A stretch of DNA of 64,000 nucleotides from JBBDXA01 sp040902585 (GCA_040902585.1 JBBDXA010000229.1:6090-70089); one strand, 5' to 3'; shown: positions 1 through 8,227, counted from the first letter of the stretch. Notes: generated from the sequence alone by a model not told the origin. Numbers and translations: made by a program.

Positions 1-1
1 C

Positions 2-526
2 TCGATCGGCGGCCGGAATTTGACCTGTCCGCGCAACGGGACACTGCTGCGATGGGTGGTCGCCCCCAACGCGTACGTGTATGACGAAGAAACCCGAACC
101 GTGATCGAGAAGGTAAATGTTGAATCCGACTGGTCCAGGCTGAACACGCTCGACGCGAAATATGGGTTTGAGCCCTATCACCGCGATGGGCATGTCACCG
201 AGCAGGTCGAAATCGAGGGGGTGAAAATCGACATCTGTCCGAAGTGCCTCAGTGCCTGGCGCGGTGATGGCGATTCACACGGCAGATATGCAGGCGATAT
301 CGTGTTCAAGCGCGTCAGGTCTGAGTCTGACGGCTGGTATCCGAACGTGCTCCTCGGCGACCGGCGTCGTGGCCTTTGGTTTGCCCGTCTCGACCCCGGC
401 TTGACCTTCTTCGACGCTGCCGCCAGCCGCGATGGCGATTGTGTCATGATTTGTGACGACCAATACCCGAATAAAATTCTGCTCTTCGACCTTCGGCCGG
501 AATTGTCGCGCCTGCCGGACGAATGA
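2..526 (+). CDS. Hypothetical protein, 5' end probably outside the window
   Basis: The reading frame is open from the window edge, and the only early start-like codon inside is a TTG at 20, so the true start probably lies upstream. About 170 residues are visible. There is one CxxC pair (sequence ICPKCLSAW) near residue 75, which could bind metal, and no signal peptide or membrane segment in the visible part. The C-terminal half is rich in Asp, Arg and aromatic residues. I do not recognise the family and assign no function. It converges with the aspartic protease-like gene downstream, leaving a gap of about 45 bases. Confidence 0.5.
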   Translation, partial: SIGGRNLTCPRNGTLLRWVVAPNAYVYDEETRTVIEKVNVESDWSRLNTLDAKYGFEPYHRDGHVTEQVEIEGVKIDICPKCLSAWRGDGDSHGRYAGDIVFKRVRSESDGWYPNVLLGDRRRGLWFARLDPGLTFFDAAASRDGDCVMICDDQYPNKILLFDLRPELSRLPDE

Positions 527-572
527 AAAGGGCGATCAGCGCATCTTTGAAATGGCGCACTGCCTTCGCCCT

Positions 573-947
573 TCATCGCTTCATCGTCTTCAATCTCACC
601 GCCGGCAACCTCGTGAGGGTCTGATTGCGCGGATCGACTTCGATGCCCACGGACTCCAGCGCGGTCACGCCCAGGATCGGTTCCACGTCGTCGGGGCCGA
701 AGATAATCGTCGCCCCAACGAACTCGCCCATGAACTCGACCTGAGCCGCGGCGATGTCGTACTTCACTTCCGTGCCATCAGCTAGTTCATACACGCGCTG
801 GGCTACCGGCTCGATCCCGATCGCCCGAAGATGACTGCCCGCGACCATGCAGTCCGTCGCGCCGGTATCCACGAGAAAAAGTCCCTGCCAGGCCTTGGTC
901 GGCGAAGCAAGGTTGCGGATCGTGCAGGTGACATGCGTGGCTCCCAT
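573..947 (-). CDS. Retropepsin-like (clan AA) aspartic protease
   Basis: A 124-residue single-domain protein. Residues 25-32 read LVDTGATD, the DTG(A/S) active-site motif of retropepsin-like proteases. A second family hallmark, ILGVTALESVGIEVDP, lies near residues 90-105, where the flap and the hydrophobic-hydrophobic-Gly segment are expected. Bacterial single-domain members of this kind act as homodimers, since two DTG motifs make one active site. The start is supported by an AGGAG ribosome site about 8 bases upstream. No signal peptide is visible, so a cytoplasmic location is likely. The substrate is unknown. Confidence 0.8.
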   Translation of the reverse strand: MGATHVTCTIRNLASPTKAWQGLFLVDTGATDCMVAGSHLRAIGIEPVAQRVYELADGTEVKYDIAAAQVEFMGEFVGATIIFGPDDVEPILGVTALESVGIEVDPRNQTLTRLPAVRLKTMKR

Positions 948-1053
948 GCATTGGCTCCTGGGTGATTATTGCAATGATAGCAGCGACTGTCCCGGTTGAA
1001 GCATCGATGTGATGGCGGACATCCGCGGTCATCCGCCTTCACCCGCGGCCACT

Positions 1054-1545
1054 TCAATCCCGCGCATTGCCCCGTCCTCTCTCCACTTCCTTGAGCAAAT
1101 CCCCCACCGTCATCTCCAGCACCGGATGCACCACGTTCGCATCCAGTTCCGCCAGCGGTTTGAGGGCGAACCAGCGCTCGTGCAGCATCGGGTGCGGCAC
1201 CACCAGTTCATCGTGGCTGATCACCTGTTCGCCATAAAGCAGGATGTCCAGGTCCAGTGTGCGCGGGCCCCACTTCACGCGCTTGGCTTCAGGCGTGCGG
1301 CCGGCCAGCGCTTCGATACGAGCCAGTTCATCCAATAAGTCAAACGGGTCCAGCTTCGTGCTCAGTTCCGCAGCCGCGTTGAGGAACGGCCCTTGCTCCA
1401 CCGGCCCGACCGGCGGCGTCTCATGCACGCCGCTGAATTTCACCAGCAGCGAGCCGGGCAACTTCGCAAGCTCCGTGCGGGCGAGGTTGATGAAGCTCTG
1501 CCGATCACCCACGTTGGAACCGATACCGATGAACACACGTGCCAT
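1054..1545 (-). CDS. folK: 2-amino-4-hydroxy-6-hydroxymethyldihydropteridine diphosphokinase
   Basis: This enzyme transfers pyrophosphate from ATP to 6-hydroxymethyl-7,8-dihydropterin in cytoplasmic folate synthesis. The 163-residue length is typical. The start region IGIGSNVGDR carries the pterin/ATP-binding GSN-GDR signature. ETPPVGPVEQGPFLNAA follows, and WGPRTLDLDILLYG is the diagnostic HPPK motif with the paired Asp residues that bind magnesium. I chose the ATG at 1545; the longer open frame upstream runs through an inverted repeat and does not look coding. No other folate gene is adjacent. Confidence 0.93.
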   Translation of the reverse strand: MARVFIGIGSNVGDRQSFINLARTELAKLPGSLLVKFSGVHETPPVGPVEQGPFLNAAAELSTKLDPFDLLDELARIEALAGRTPEAKRVKWGPRTLDLDILLYGEQVISHDELVVPHPMLHERWFALKPLAELDANVVHPVLEMTVGDLLKEVERGRGNARD

Positions 1546-1563
1546 AGGTCGGCGATTGTAGCC

Positions 1564-1692
1564 GAGAGCACCATCCCGCCGAGAGCACCATCCCGATAGG
1601 GTGGTGCTGATGGCGTACGATGATCCGAAGGTGCCACGCAGCACCTGTTCCTTCGTGCGCCAATAGCACCGCCCTATCGGGACGGTGCTCTC
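1564..1692. repeat. REP-like palindrome cluster, copy 1 of 4
   Basis: Two full palindromes, at 1584-1608 and 1665-1689, and one half site at 1564-1578. Each full element has the form AGCACC, then two variable bases, CCCG, two variable bases, AGGG, one variable base, GGTGCT (in copy two this core appears as its complement). The cluster lies between folK and the divergently transcribed PD40-repeat gene. The same element occurs at 26001, 43901 and 53116, always between genes and always as two or more units. Confidence 0.85.
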
Positions 1693-1747
1693 GCATCGCC
1701 ACCCGCTACACTTACAGGACTTTCCCTCCTTCTTCGGAGTGCCTTCC

Positions 1748-2842
1748 ATGACTCGTTTGCTCACTATTCTTGCTTTGCTTGCCGCCTTCGCGTCGCCCGT
1801 TCTTGCCCAGAAAAAGGAAGACGAACCCGAGCAACGCTACGACGGCTCGGGCAAGCTCGACCCGCAACAGGCCAATCTCTTCGAATCCAAATTCTTCGCC
1901 AATGTGAAACAGATCACCAACGAAGGGCAGAGCGGCGAAGGCTATTTTTCGCCCGATGGCAAGAAGATCATCTATCAATCCATCCGCGGCGAACATCCGT
2001 TCTATCAGATCTTCATCCGCGACCTGGAGACCGGCGAGGAGAAGATGGTTTCCACCGGACAGGGCCGGACGACTTGTGCGTTCTTTCATCCGACCGATGC
2101 GAATAAGATCATCTACGCGTCGAGCCATCTCGACCCGAATCGCGACAAGGAAGTGGATGAAGAGTTGAAGAAGATTCTCGAAGCCCGGAAAAATCCTGGC
2201 GCCCGGCGAAGCTACTCGTGGGCCTTCGATCCGTTCATGGACATCTTCGAGCTGGACATGGCGACGAAGAATTTGAAGGCCCTGACCAAGGCGGCCGGCT
2301 ACGACGCGGAAGGGAGCTACTCGAGCGACGGCAAGCAGATCGTGTTCAGTTCCTGCCGCAACGGTGCGGGCGGGGACATCTATATTATGGATGCGGATGG
2401 TTCGAACCAGAAGCAGCTCACCAATTCGCCGGGCTACGATGGCGGGCCGTTCTTCTCGCCGGATAACTCGCGCATCATCTATCGCGGCGAGGTGCGCAAG
2501 CGTCACTACCTTCAGCTTTTCGTCATCAACGCCGACGGCACCGGCGAATGGCAGCTCACGGATAACGACGCGGTCAACTGGGGCCCGTACTGGCATGCGG
2601 ACGGCAAGCACATCATTTACTCCACCAGCATCCACGGGCACGACAACTACGAGTTGTACCTGATGAACGTGGACAGCGGCAAGGCCATGCGCGTGACCTA
2701 CATGTACGGCGCGGATGTGCTGCCGGTGTTCAGCAAGGACGGCAAGAAGATGATGTGGACCAGCAAGCGCGGCAAGGACAAGGATGGCAATGTGTCGAGC
2801 CAGCTCTGGATCGCCGACTGGGTGTATGAGATGGCGGAGTAG
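1748..2842 (+). CDS. Exported TolB-like PD40 (WD40-like) repeat protein
   Basis: A 364-residue protein with a clear signal peptide (hydrophobic residues 3-17, cleavage expected after the Ala-Gln near 20). The mature part is a series of PD40 blades, each with a motif such as YFSPDGKKIIYQS, SSDGKQIVFSS, FFSPDNSRIIYRG, HADGKHIIYST and FSKDGKKMMWTS. This is the beta-propeller repeat seen in TolB and in many exported planctomycete proteins. It is probably a periplasmic binding or scaffold protein. No Pal or Tol genes are adjacent, so TolB function is not implied. The ATG at 1748 is chosen because it starts the signal peptide. Confidence 0.85.
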   Translation: MTRLLTILALLAAFASPVLAQKKEDEPEQRYDGSGKLDPQQANLFESKFFANVKQITNEGQSGEGYFSPDGKKIIYQSIRGEHPFYQIFIRDLETGEEKMVSTGQGRTTCAFFHPTDANKIIYASSHLDPNRDKEVDEELKKILEARKNPGARRSYSWAFDPFMDIFELDMATKNLKALTKAAGYDAEGSYSSDGKQIVFSSCRNGAGGDIYIMDADGSNQKQLTNSPGYDGGPFFSPDNSRIIYRGEVRKRHYLQLFVINADGTGEWQLTDNDAVNWGPYWHADGKHIIYSTSIHGHDNYELYLMNVDSGKAMRVTYMYGADVLPVFSKDGKKMMWTSKRGKDKDGNVSSQLWIADWVYEMAE

Positions 2843-2865
2843 AACCTTCACGTTCGATAGTGACT

Positions 2866-3552
2866 ATGACCACGCTGCTCGTCAATGAGATTTTCCACTC
2901 CATCCAGGGCGAGAGCACTTGGGCGGGGTTGCCGTGCGTGTTCATTCGGCTGACGGGCTGCCACCTGCGCTGTGCCTACTGCGACAGCGAGTATGCCTTC
3001 CACGAAGGCACGAAGCGAACGATTGATGATGTGCTCGCAGAAGCGGAGCGAATCGGCAAAGGCTGCGAACTGGTCGAAGTCACCGGCGGCGAGCCGCTCC
3101 TTCAGCCGGGCGTACATGAACTCATGCGACGCCTGTGCGATGCGGGGAAAACCGTCCTCGTCGAGACCGATGGCGCGTGCGATATCTCCAAGTGTGACTC
3201 GCGGGTGATCCGCATCATGGATCTGAAAACGCCCGGCAGCGGCGAAAGTGAACGCAACGACTGGGCCAACATCGATCGCTTGAATAATCGCGATGAAGTG
3301 AAATTCGTCCTCTGCTCGCGCGAGGATTACGACTGGGCGAAGGAGGTGATTCGCAAGTACGATCTCGCCTCGCGCGTGAATGCGATCCTCTTCAGCGCCG
3401 CAGCCGCGATGGAACCCACGACCGAGATCGCCGGCGTCGAAGGCCTGCCGCTGCGCCATCTCGCCGAGTGGGTCCTCGCCGACCGCCTGCCCGTGCGCGT
3501 GCAGACGCAGCTTCACAAGTTGATCTGGGACCCCGCGACTCGCGGTGTATGA
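2866..3552 (+). CDS. queE: 7-carboxy-7-deazaguanine synthase
   Basis: A radical SAM enzyme converting 6-carboxy-5,6,7,8-tetrahydropterin to 7-carboxy-7-deazaguanine, a step toward queuosine. The N-terminus EIFHSIQGESTWAGLPCVF is the QueE signature. The cluster motif CHLRCAYC is the Cx3CxxC variant that binds the SAM-ligating 4Fe-4S cluster. EVTGGEPLLQ follows as the SAM-binding GGE motif. The ATG at 2866 is chosen; a GTG at 2860 is possible. Its stop overlaps the start of queD in an ATGA, so the two are co-translated. Confidence 0.95.
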   Translation: MTTLLVNEIFHSIQGESTWAGLPCVFIRLTGCHLRCAYCDSEYAFHEGTKRTIDDVLAEAERIGKGCELVEVTGGEPLLQPGVHELMRRLCDAGKTVLVETDGACDISKCDSRVIRIMDLKTPGSGESERNDWANIDRLNNRDEVKFVLCSREDYDWAKEVIRKYDLASRVNAILFSAAAAMEPTTEIAGVEGLPLRHLAEWVLADRLPVRVQTQLHKLIWDPATRGV

Positions 3553-3917
3553 ACATGCGCATCAAACTGTCCAAGACCTTCGACTTCGAATCTGCCCACT
3601 GGCTGCCCACGTTTCCGCAGGGGCACAAGTGTCGGCGGATGCACGGGCATTCATTCAAGATCGATGTCTTCGTCGAAGGCGAAGTTGAGGAGGAGAAAGG
3701 TTTCCTCATCGACTACGGCGACATCAAGGCCGCGATCGAACCGTTGAAGGACGCGCTCGATCATCGCGTGCTCAACGAGATCGAAGGTTTGGAGAATCCC
3801 ACAGCCGAGTTGCTCGCCAAGTGGGTCTTCGATCGCCTCAAGCCAACGCTGCCGTTGCTTTCGTGTGTGATCGTGCGCGAGACGTGTACTTCAGCAGCCG
3901 AGTATCGCGGCACCTGA
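3549..3917 (+). CDS. queD: 6-carboxytetrahydropterin synthase
   Basis: This enzyme converts dihydroneopterin triphosphate to 6-carboxy-tetrahydropterin, the substrate of the enzyme encoded just upstream. The 122-residue length is typical. Zinc ligands are visible as FESAHWLP and MHGHSF. The catalytic Cys lies in GHKCRRMHGH, and the C-terminal Glu is in VRETCTSAAEY. The start ATG overlaps the queE stop. No queC or queF is in the window, so the pathway must be completed elsewhere or by salvage. Confidence 0.95.
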   Translation: MNMRIKLSKTFDFESAHWLPTFPQGHKCRRMHGHSFKIDVFVEGEVEEEKGFLIDYGDIKAAIEPLKDALDHRVLNEIEGLENPTAELLAKWVFDRLKPTLPLLSCVIVRETCTSAAEYRGT

Positions 3918-3948
3918 TGCCACGACAACAGATCACTTTCCCTTCGCC

Positions 3949-4800
3949 ATGGACTTTATCTCCTACATTCCGATTCAGCCGCTTCAAGCCGCGTCACTCG
4001 CCATGAGCGAAACCACCCGGCTCACGCTGCAAGTCGGCGGCTCCGCGCTGCTGGTCGTCGGCGTGCTCTTTTTCATGTGGAAGCTGCCCGCGTCGGGCGA
4101 ACGCTTCTATGGCTGGGGGCCGATCCTCGCCCGGCTCAGCGCCCAGCTCGGTCTGCTCGCGGTGCTGTTCTCTGTCGTGCTCTGGTGGCTGCCCAAGCCG
4201 GATATCTGGATCACCGCGACGCTGCTGGCGCTGGACCCGGCTGCCCTGTGTTCGGGCGTGCTCGTGCTCTGGATTTATCGCCGCTACGAAGGCTTCGAGG
4301 AAACGGTGCTCAACCAGCTTACGCAGGCGCGAGTGGGCATCGGCCTGTCGATTATCGCCGTGGTCATCGGCTATCTGTTTGTCATGACGCACAAGGAACC
4401 GTTTACCCCTGTCGGGGAAATTCCAAGTGATAAGCTCCAAATCACAAACAACTCTCAAAACGCAAATTTTCAATTTGAAATTTTGGATTTGAGAGTTGTT
4501 TGTGATTTGGAGCTTTTGAGTTGGGATTTCCGCGTCTCACAGCTTCACTCCGCGCTGGGCGGCCAGTTCGCGCAGATGAATGAGCACATTCTCGCCGTGA
4601 CCTGTGAGCGGGGAGCGCGACTTGGCCTTGGCTTTGCCTTCGCCGCCGGTGTCGGAGACTTCCTCGATGACGGTTCGCGTGGCGAAGAGGCGCATGAGCA
4701 TGCCGCGCAGCCAGTCGGTGAAGGTGCGGTTTTGCCGGTAGTCGTATTGCTCGACCGCGTCGATGACCAGCGGCAGGCTCATCTCAACGAGCCGCAGTAG
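3949..4800 (+). CDS. Small integral membrane protein; 3' part runs through a hairpin repeat
   Basis: The first ~155 residues form a plausible membrane protein with about four hydrophobic segments (near 28-44, 65-83, 88-108 and 125-143). At about residue 157 the frame enters a long inverted repeat (4416-4531). It then continues open through the antisense of the sigma-like gene to 4800. That distal part is Asp/Arg/Leu-rich with no membrane character and is almost certainly not a selected sequence. The original stop may therefore have been lost when the repeat arrived, or translation may end badly. The start could also be the ATG at 4003. No family was recognised. Confidence 0.55.
   Translation: MDFISYIPIQPLQAASLAMSETTRLTLQVGGSALLVVGVLFFMWKLPASGERFYGWGPILARLSAQLGLLAVLFSVVLWWLPKPDIWITATLLALDPAALCSGVLVLWIYRRYEGFEETVLNQLTQARVGIGLSIIAVVIGYLFVMTHKEPFTPVGEIPSDKLQITNNSQNANFQFEILDLRVVCDLELLSWDFRVSQLHSALGGQFAQMNEHILAVTCERGARLGLGFAFAAGVGDFLDDGSRGEEAHEHAAQPVGEGAVLPVVVLLDRVDDQRQAHLNEPQ
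4416..4531. repeat. Long hairpin repeat between convergent genes
   Basis: An inverted repeat with arms 4416-4459 and 4488-4531. The inner 28 bases of the arms (4432-4459 and 4488-4515) match perfectly and the outer 16 carry a few mismatches. The loop and inner arm are AT-rich, in contrast to the GC-rich surroundings. It ends six bases before the sigma-like gene's stop codon, so it can act as a bidirectional transcription terminator. It also lies inside the open frame of the membrane protein. Confidence 0.85.
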
Positions 4801-6048
4801 AACGGGGACGGACTGCGAACGATCAGGCAGCGTGATCAGGTGCCGCCGACAGACGGACAGGGCTGCGGGCAGGCTTCGCGCGACGAGCCGATCGCGCAGA
4901 TCAGCAGCCTGTTTCAGGTCGGTTTCGATGCGATCCAGATCACTCACCCGCGGCTCATAGCGATCAAGCTCACCCAGACTCTGAGCCGCCCGCCAGCGCA
5001 GGTAATGCATGCGGGTGATGAGCGAGCGCATGTCTTCATCCTTCAGCGGCGCGATGGCGAGGATCGGTTGCAGCGGCTCGGGAATGTCATCGCTTCGCAT
5101 CGCGGCCGGCTCGGTGGCCTGAAGAGCCTGCATGGATTCGGCGCGAAGAATGACCTGGTCAGCGTCCTTGCGCGTGAAGGTCGTGGATTCGAGATACGCA
5201 CTCGCCAGGTGGCGCACGGCTGCGGCGCGGTGCTCGTTGATGGCCCGGCGAATTGTCGAGTGGGTCTTGCGGTATCGCCGGGCGAGTGCGCTCACCGCGA
5301 TGCCGAGACTGCGGGCGTGAGCGATCTCCCGCTTCTGCTCTTCGGTGAGCACGCCGACACGGTCGAGAATGATCGGGTCTTCCGGATGCTCGCGGTCGTG
5401 TTGTTCCAGCAGCAGGCGAATGGTTTCCGTGGCTCGCCCGATGCGCTGCGCGAGATGCGAAGCGACGCGGAAAAGAGACACATCTTCACGGGCACGAACG
5501 ATGCGCATGGCGCGTTCGATCATCCGCTTGCGCCGAGCGACGTCAAGCTGCGTGAACTGCGAGGCGCGGCTGACGCGGTCGGCGTGGTGCTGCTGGAAGG
5601 CGTCGATGGCGGAGCGCGGCACGGCGACGCGCGGCGGCAGATCTTCACCGTGACTCACCCAGCGCCAGCGCAGGCCCGACTGACGCCAGCGGGCGATGGT
5701 CTTGGTGCTCACATTCAAACGCGCGGCAAGGTCTTCGACGATCTCGACCGGTTCTTCGCCGTCGATGGGCAGGGGAGCGGAGTGCGTGAGGCGATCGATG
5801 AGCAGGCGAAGGTCGGGCAACAGCGCCTGGCCGGTCATGACGGTCGAGGTGCTGTGCTCGTCGCGATAACCCGTGAGTTTGTATTTGATGAACTCCAGCG
5901 AGTAGTTGGATCGGGCATCGATCTCATCATGTAGGCGCTCGGAGCGCAGGGCCTGTTCACGGCGGCGTTCGATGGGCGCGAGGAGCAACTGCTGCGCCAG
6001 TTCGGCGATGGGGCGGCATTGAAAGGCTTGCTTGAGGCGTCGCGGCAT
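4537..6048 (-). CDS. Divergent planctomycete-type sigma-70-like regulator
   Basis: A 503-residue protein. Residues 104-125 look like a helix-turn-helix (LAARLNVSTKTIARWRQSG), and a second candidate lies near 252-272. Residues 344-458 resemble the region between the N-terminus and region 2 of planctomycete sigma-70 proteins. MHYLRWRA is followed by a linker, then SLPAALSVCRRHL (cf. NLRLVVSIAKRH) and AVEQYDYRQNRTFTDWLRG (cf. the core- and -10-binding region 2). No region 3 or 4 follows; the protein ends about 45 residues later. The ATG at 6048 is chosen because upstream residues look non-coding. It is transcribed away from the pilus genes, across a 437-base gap. Function as a sigma or anti-sigma-like regulator is inferred. 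Confidence 0.65.
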   Translation of the reverse strand: MPRRLKQAFQCRPIAELAQQLLLAPIERRREQALRSERLHDEIDARSNYSLEFIKYKLTGYRDEHSTSTVMTGQALLPDLRLLIDRLTHSAPLPIDGEEPVEIVEDLAARLNVSTKTIARWRQSGLRWRWVSHGEDLPPRVAVPRSAIDAFQQHHADRVSRASQFTQLDVARRKRMIERAMRIVRAREDVSLFRVASHLAQRIGRATETIRLLLEQHDREHPEDPIILDRVGVLTEEQKREIAHARSLGIAVSALARRYRKTHSTIRRAINEHRAAAVRHLASAYLESTTFTRKDADQVILRAESMQALQATEPAAMRSDDIPEPLQPILAIAPLKDEDMRSLITRMHYLRWRAAQSLGELDRYEPRVSDLDRIETDLKQAADLRDRLVARSLPAALSVCRRHLITLPDRSQSVPVLLRLVEMSLPLVIDAVEQYDYRQNRTFTDWLRGMLMRLFATRTVIEEVSDTGGEGKAKAKSRSPLTGHGENVLIHLRELAAQRGVKL

Positions 6049-6485
6049 GGGTCCGCAGGAATGGTAGCGGCGCGGGTGATGTGAAGCTTTGCGGGTCGTG
6101 ACGATGAGTTCGCGTATGCGGTCTGGGTTGCGGCACTTAAGCCAGGAAAGCTGGAGAAAATCGAAGCGAGGGTTTGCCTGGCCGATGAATGAATTGTTTG
6201 GTTGCTCTTGTGAACGCGGCGGGCAACGGGCTCGGCAGTGTTCACCATGCTTCGCCGCGGCGAAGGGGTCAAGTGAGTCACGAGAATTGACGATCTGACC
6301 CAAAGCTGCGTATCAGTGTCCGAATGGATAAGGGGCACGAAGCGAAGCATGAATGCAAGACAGTCAATGCGGCCGGTGTGTTGCCGGTCGCGACAAAAAC
6401 CGTAGGAGCTGACAGGCAACGGAACGCTTGGGCAGACTAGGGTTGGACAGGGTTGGTTGGTCACTCTTTATTGGGAGAAAGTTTC
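6049..6485. other. Intergenic region between sigma-like gene and pilus operon
   Basis: This 437-base gap must hold the promoters of both the sigma-like gene (leftward) and the prepilin gene (rightward). A good ribosome site, GGGAGAAAG, lies just before the prepilin ATG at 6486. A small hairpin-capable segment (GGCCGGTGTGTTGCCGG) lies near 6372-6390. I see no convincing -35/-10 pair, riboswitch or gene here. Confidence 0.5.
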
Positions 6486-6965
6486 ATGACAGCACGCAAT
6501 CGAAACAAGGGATTCACACTGGTCGAAATTCTCATCGTGGTGGTCATTCTCGGCATCTTGGCCGCGATCGTGATTCCGCAGTTCACCAACGCCAGCGAAT
6601 CGGCCCGCGGGTCGAGCCTGGTGACGCAACTGCAGACGCTTCGCAGCCAGCTCGAGCTGTATCAGGTGCAGCACAATGGTGATTATCCGACTGTCGCGCA
6701 GCTCGGTGTTGGCGCCTGGGGCGTGATGATCAACAAGACGGACGCGGACGGCACGATCAATGCCGCCGGCGACTTCGGTCCCTACCTGCAACAGGCTCCG
6801 GCCAATGCGCTGCATGAAGTCGCAGGCTCGCGCACCGGTGTGGCCGCGGACAACAGCCTCTGCTGGCAGTATGACGAAGACACGGGCCAGATCGTTGCCG
6901 TCGTCGCCGCCGCCAAGGCCGCTGATCTGGGCCTGGCCGCCACCGACTTCGTCGCCGCTCCGTAA
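6486..6965 (+). CDS. Type II secretion/type IV pilus major prepilin
   Basis: A 159-residue prepilin. The leader ends in KG followed by FTLVEILIVVVILGILAAIV, the class III prepilin signal with Gly at -1, Phe at +1 and Glu at +5, so a prepilin peptidase should cut after the Gly. The hydrophobic helix is followed by NASESARGSSLVTQLQTLRSQLELY, typical of GspG-like pseudopilins, and a short globular domain ending in DFVAAP. A terminator lies just downstream, so this gene can be made in excess over the following genes, as expected for a major subunit. No peptidase gene is in the window. Confidence 0.9.
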   Translation: MTARNRNKGFTLVEILIVVVILGILAAIVIPQFTNASESARGSSLVTQLQTLRSQLELYQVQHNGDYPTVAQLGVGAWGVMINKTDADGTINAAGDFGPYLQQAPANALHEVAGSRTGVAADNSLCWQYDEDTGQIVAVVAAAKAADLGLAATDFVAAP

Positions 6966-6991
6966 CACGGCAACGACAGTTTGACTTAGCG

Positions 6992-7025
6992 CAACACCCC
7001 GGTTCACGCCGGGGTGTTGTCTTTA
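6992..7025 (+). terminator. Rho-independent terminator after the prepilin gene
   Basis: Perfect 11-base-pair stem: CAACACCCCGG at 6992-7002 and CCGGGGTGTTG at 7009-7019, with a six-base loop, followed by TCTTTAT. It lies 27 bases after the prepilin stop. Confidence 0.85.
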
Positions 7026-7038
7026 TCCGGCCGGGCCC

Positions 7039-7135
7039 AAGCCCGACGGCGAGGTCTGGCGAGCCGTCGGGGTCATGCAAGGCGGCACGAACATTCGGCG
7101 GATACCCGACGGCTCGCCGACTCGCCATCGGGCTT
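7039..7135. repeat. Inverted repeat with nested arms
   Basis: The outer arms are AAGCCCGACGGCGAG at 7039 and its near-perfect complement ending at 7135. Inside them lie GGCGAGCCGTCGGG and its complement CCCGACGGCTCGCC. The element can fold into one long imperfect hairpin. It separates the prepilin from the small membrane-anchored protein. It resembles in architecture, not in sequence, the elements at 49203 and 61698. Confidence 0.75.
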
Positions 7136-7274
7136 GATCAGCGTGCAAGCGAAGCGACGAAATCTGCGATCACTTTCCCGTATCGGACCCAAGTCGCCTG
7201 CTGGTTGTGCCGATGAGCGGGAGGAGGCGAGGCCTTGGGTCCGCCTTGCGTTCCTCGTGAACAAGGAGCTTCTT

Positions 7275-7541
7275 ATGAAATCGCTTCGATACCTCAACTC
7301 GGTTCTCACTGTGATTGCCGTGCTGCTCTCGCTGAATCTTTGGACGATCTGGACGATGAGCCCGGTCGCTCCTTCGGTGGCGACGCGGGCCCACGCACAG
7401 GAAGGCCTGCCCAATGCCGGCGCTCAGCGAGGGCAGATGATCGATCTGCTGCGCCAGCAGGTGAAGTCGACCGATGAAATGGCCAGCCTGCTCAAGAGCG
7501 GCAAGGTCAAAGTCATCGTCGAAGGTCTGGACAAGAAGTAA
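7275..7541 (+). CDS. Small membrane-anchored or secreted protein
   Basis: An 88-residue protein. Residues 8-28 (NSVLTVIAVLLSLNLWTIW) form a signal anchor, followed by a short linker with an Ala-His-Ala-Gln possible cleavage site. A hydrophilic C-terminal helix of about 45 residues follows, with RGQMIDLLRQQVKSTDEM and KVKVIVEGLDKK. The start is supported by AAGGAG eight bases upstream. Its position between two prepilin genes suggests a role with the pilus-like machine, but I do not recognise the family. Confidence 0.65.
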   Translation: MKSLRYLNSVLTVIAVLLSLNLWTIWTMSPVAPSVATRAHAQEGLPNAGAQRGQMIDLLRQQVKSTDEMASLLKSGKVKVIVEGLDKK

Positions 7542-7552
7542 GCGAAGGAGCC

Positions 7553-7640
7553 TTCAGTTTTCAGCATTCAGCTTTTCAGCCAAAGTCGCTGAACGGAGAA
7601 TGCCAGATAGCTGATGGCGGATAGCTGACAGCTTCTCCCC
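7553..7640. repeat. Word-like repeat built on TCAGC/AGCTGA
   Basis: The segment contains repeated TTCAGC and TTTTCAGC words on the left (7553-7582) and complementary GCTGA and ATAGCTGA words on the right (7590-7632), so it can fold back imperfectly. It fills the gap before the second prepilin. The word GCTGATAGCTGA also appears at the end of the repeat at 18552-18662. Confidence 0.55.
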
Positions 7641-7654
7641 GGAGGTTTGAAGGA

Positions 7655-8170
7655 ATGCCCATGGCAACGCGACACTCCAAGACCCGAGCTTTCACCTTGA
7701 TCGAGGTGCTCGTTGTCGTTGCGATTGTCGGCATTGCGGGCGCGATTGTGGTGCCTTCGATGATCTCCGCGGGAACGATGGGTGTGCAGGCCGCCGGCCG
7801 CATGATCATCTCCGATCTCCTCATCGCGCAGAACGACGCGGTCGCCAGGCAGAGGCCGCGGCGTGTGGTGTTCGATCAGGACAACGAGCGCTACTGGCTC
7901 ACCGATGAAACGGGCACGATGATCGGGGTGAACTGGAAGCGCGGGGACGCCACGGCGGGCAACTACATCTTGGACTTTCGGACCGATGACCGCTTCCAGG
8001 GCGTGGTCATCGAGAACGTGGATTTCGGCGGCGATCAAACGATTGAGTTCGACGCGCTGGGCGGGCCTGATTCAGGGGGCAGCGTCGATGTGGTGTTCAA
8101 GCAGTTTCGTTATCGCATCAACGTCGCGACGATGACCGGTCGGGTCACGATCGCTCCGGTCACGCCGTGA
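7655..8170 (+). CDS. GspH/FimT-like minor prepilin
   Basis: A 171-residue prepilin. After a basic leader, residues 13-32 read FTLIEVLVVVAIVGIAGAIV with Glu at +5. Unusually, the residue before the cleavage point is Ala (RAFTLIE) rather than Gly, which some minor pseudopilins tolerate. The rest is a beta-rich globular domain (RRVVFDQDNERYWLTDETG) like GspH-type minor subunits. It is followed after about 57 bases by pilM and is probably the first gene of that transcript. A minor pseudopilin of the same machine is the best reading. Confidence 0.82.
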   Translation: MPMATRHSKTRAFTLIEVLVVVAIVGIAGAIVVPSMISAGTMGVQAAGRMIISDLLIAQNDAVARQRPRRVVFDQDNERYWLTDETGTMIGVNWKRGDATAGNYILDFRTDDRFQGVVIENVDFGGDQTIEFDALGGPDSGGSVDVVFKQFRYRINVATMTGRVTIAPVTP

Positions 8171-8227
8171 AAACGGTGGTCGTCGTGGCAACAGGGGCCC
8201 GGCGATAGGCGAGCAAGGGAGGTTGAC

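Noticed and set aside
453..785. Plus-strand frame overlapping the first two genes
   Set aside because: It overlaps the 3' end of the first gene and is antisense to the aspartic protease gene, which has a DTG motif and ribosome site.
1712..2851. A 379-codon minus-strand frame
   Set aside because: Antisense of the PD40-repeat gene. The plus strand has a signal peptide and repeating PD40 blades.
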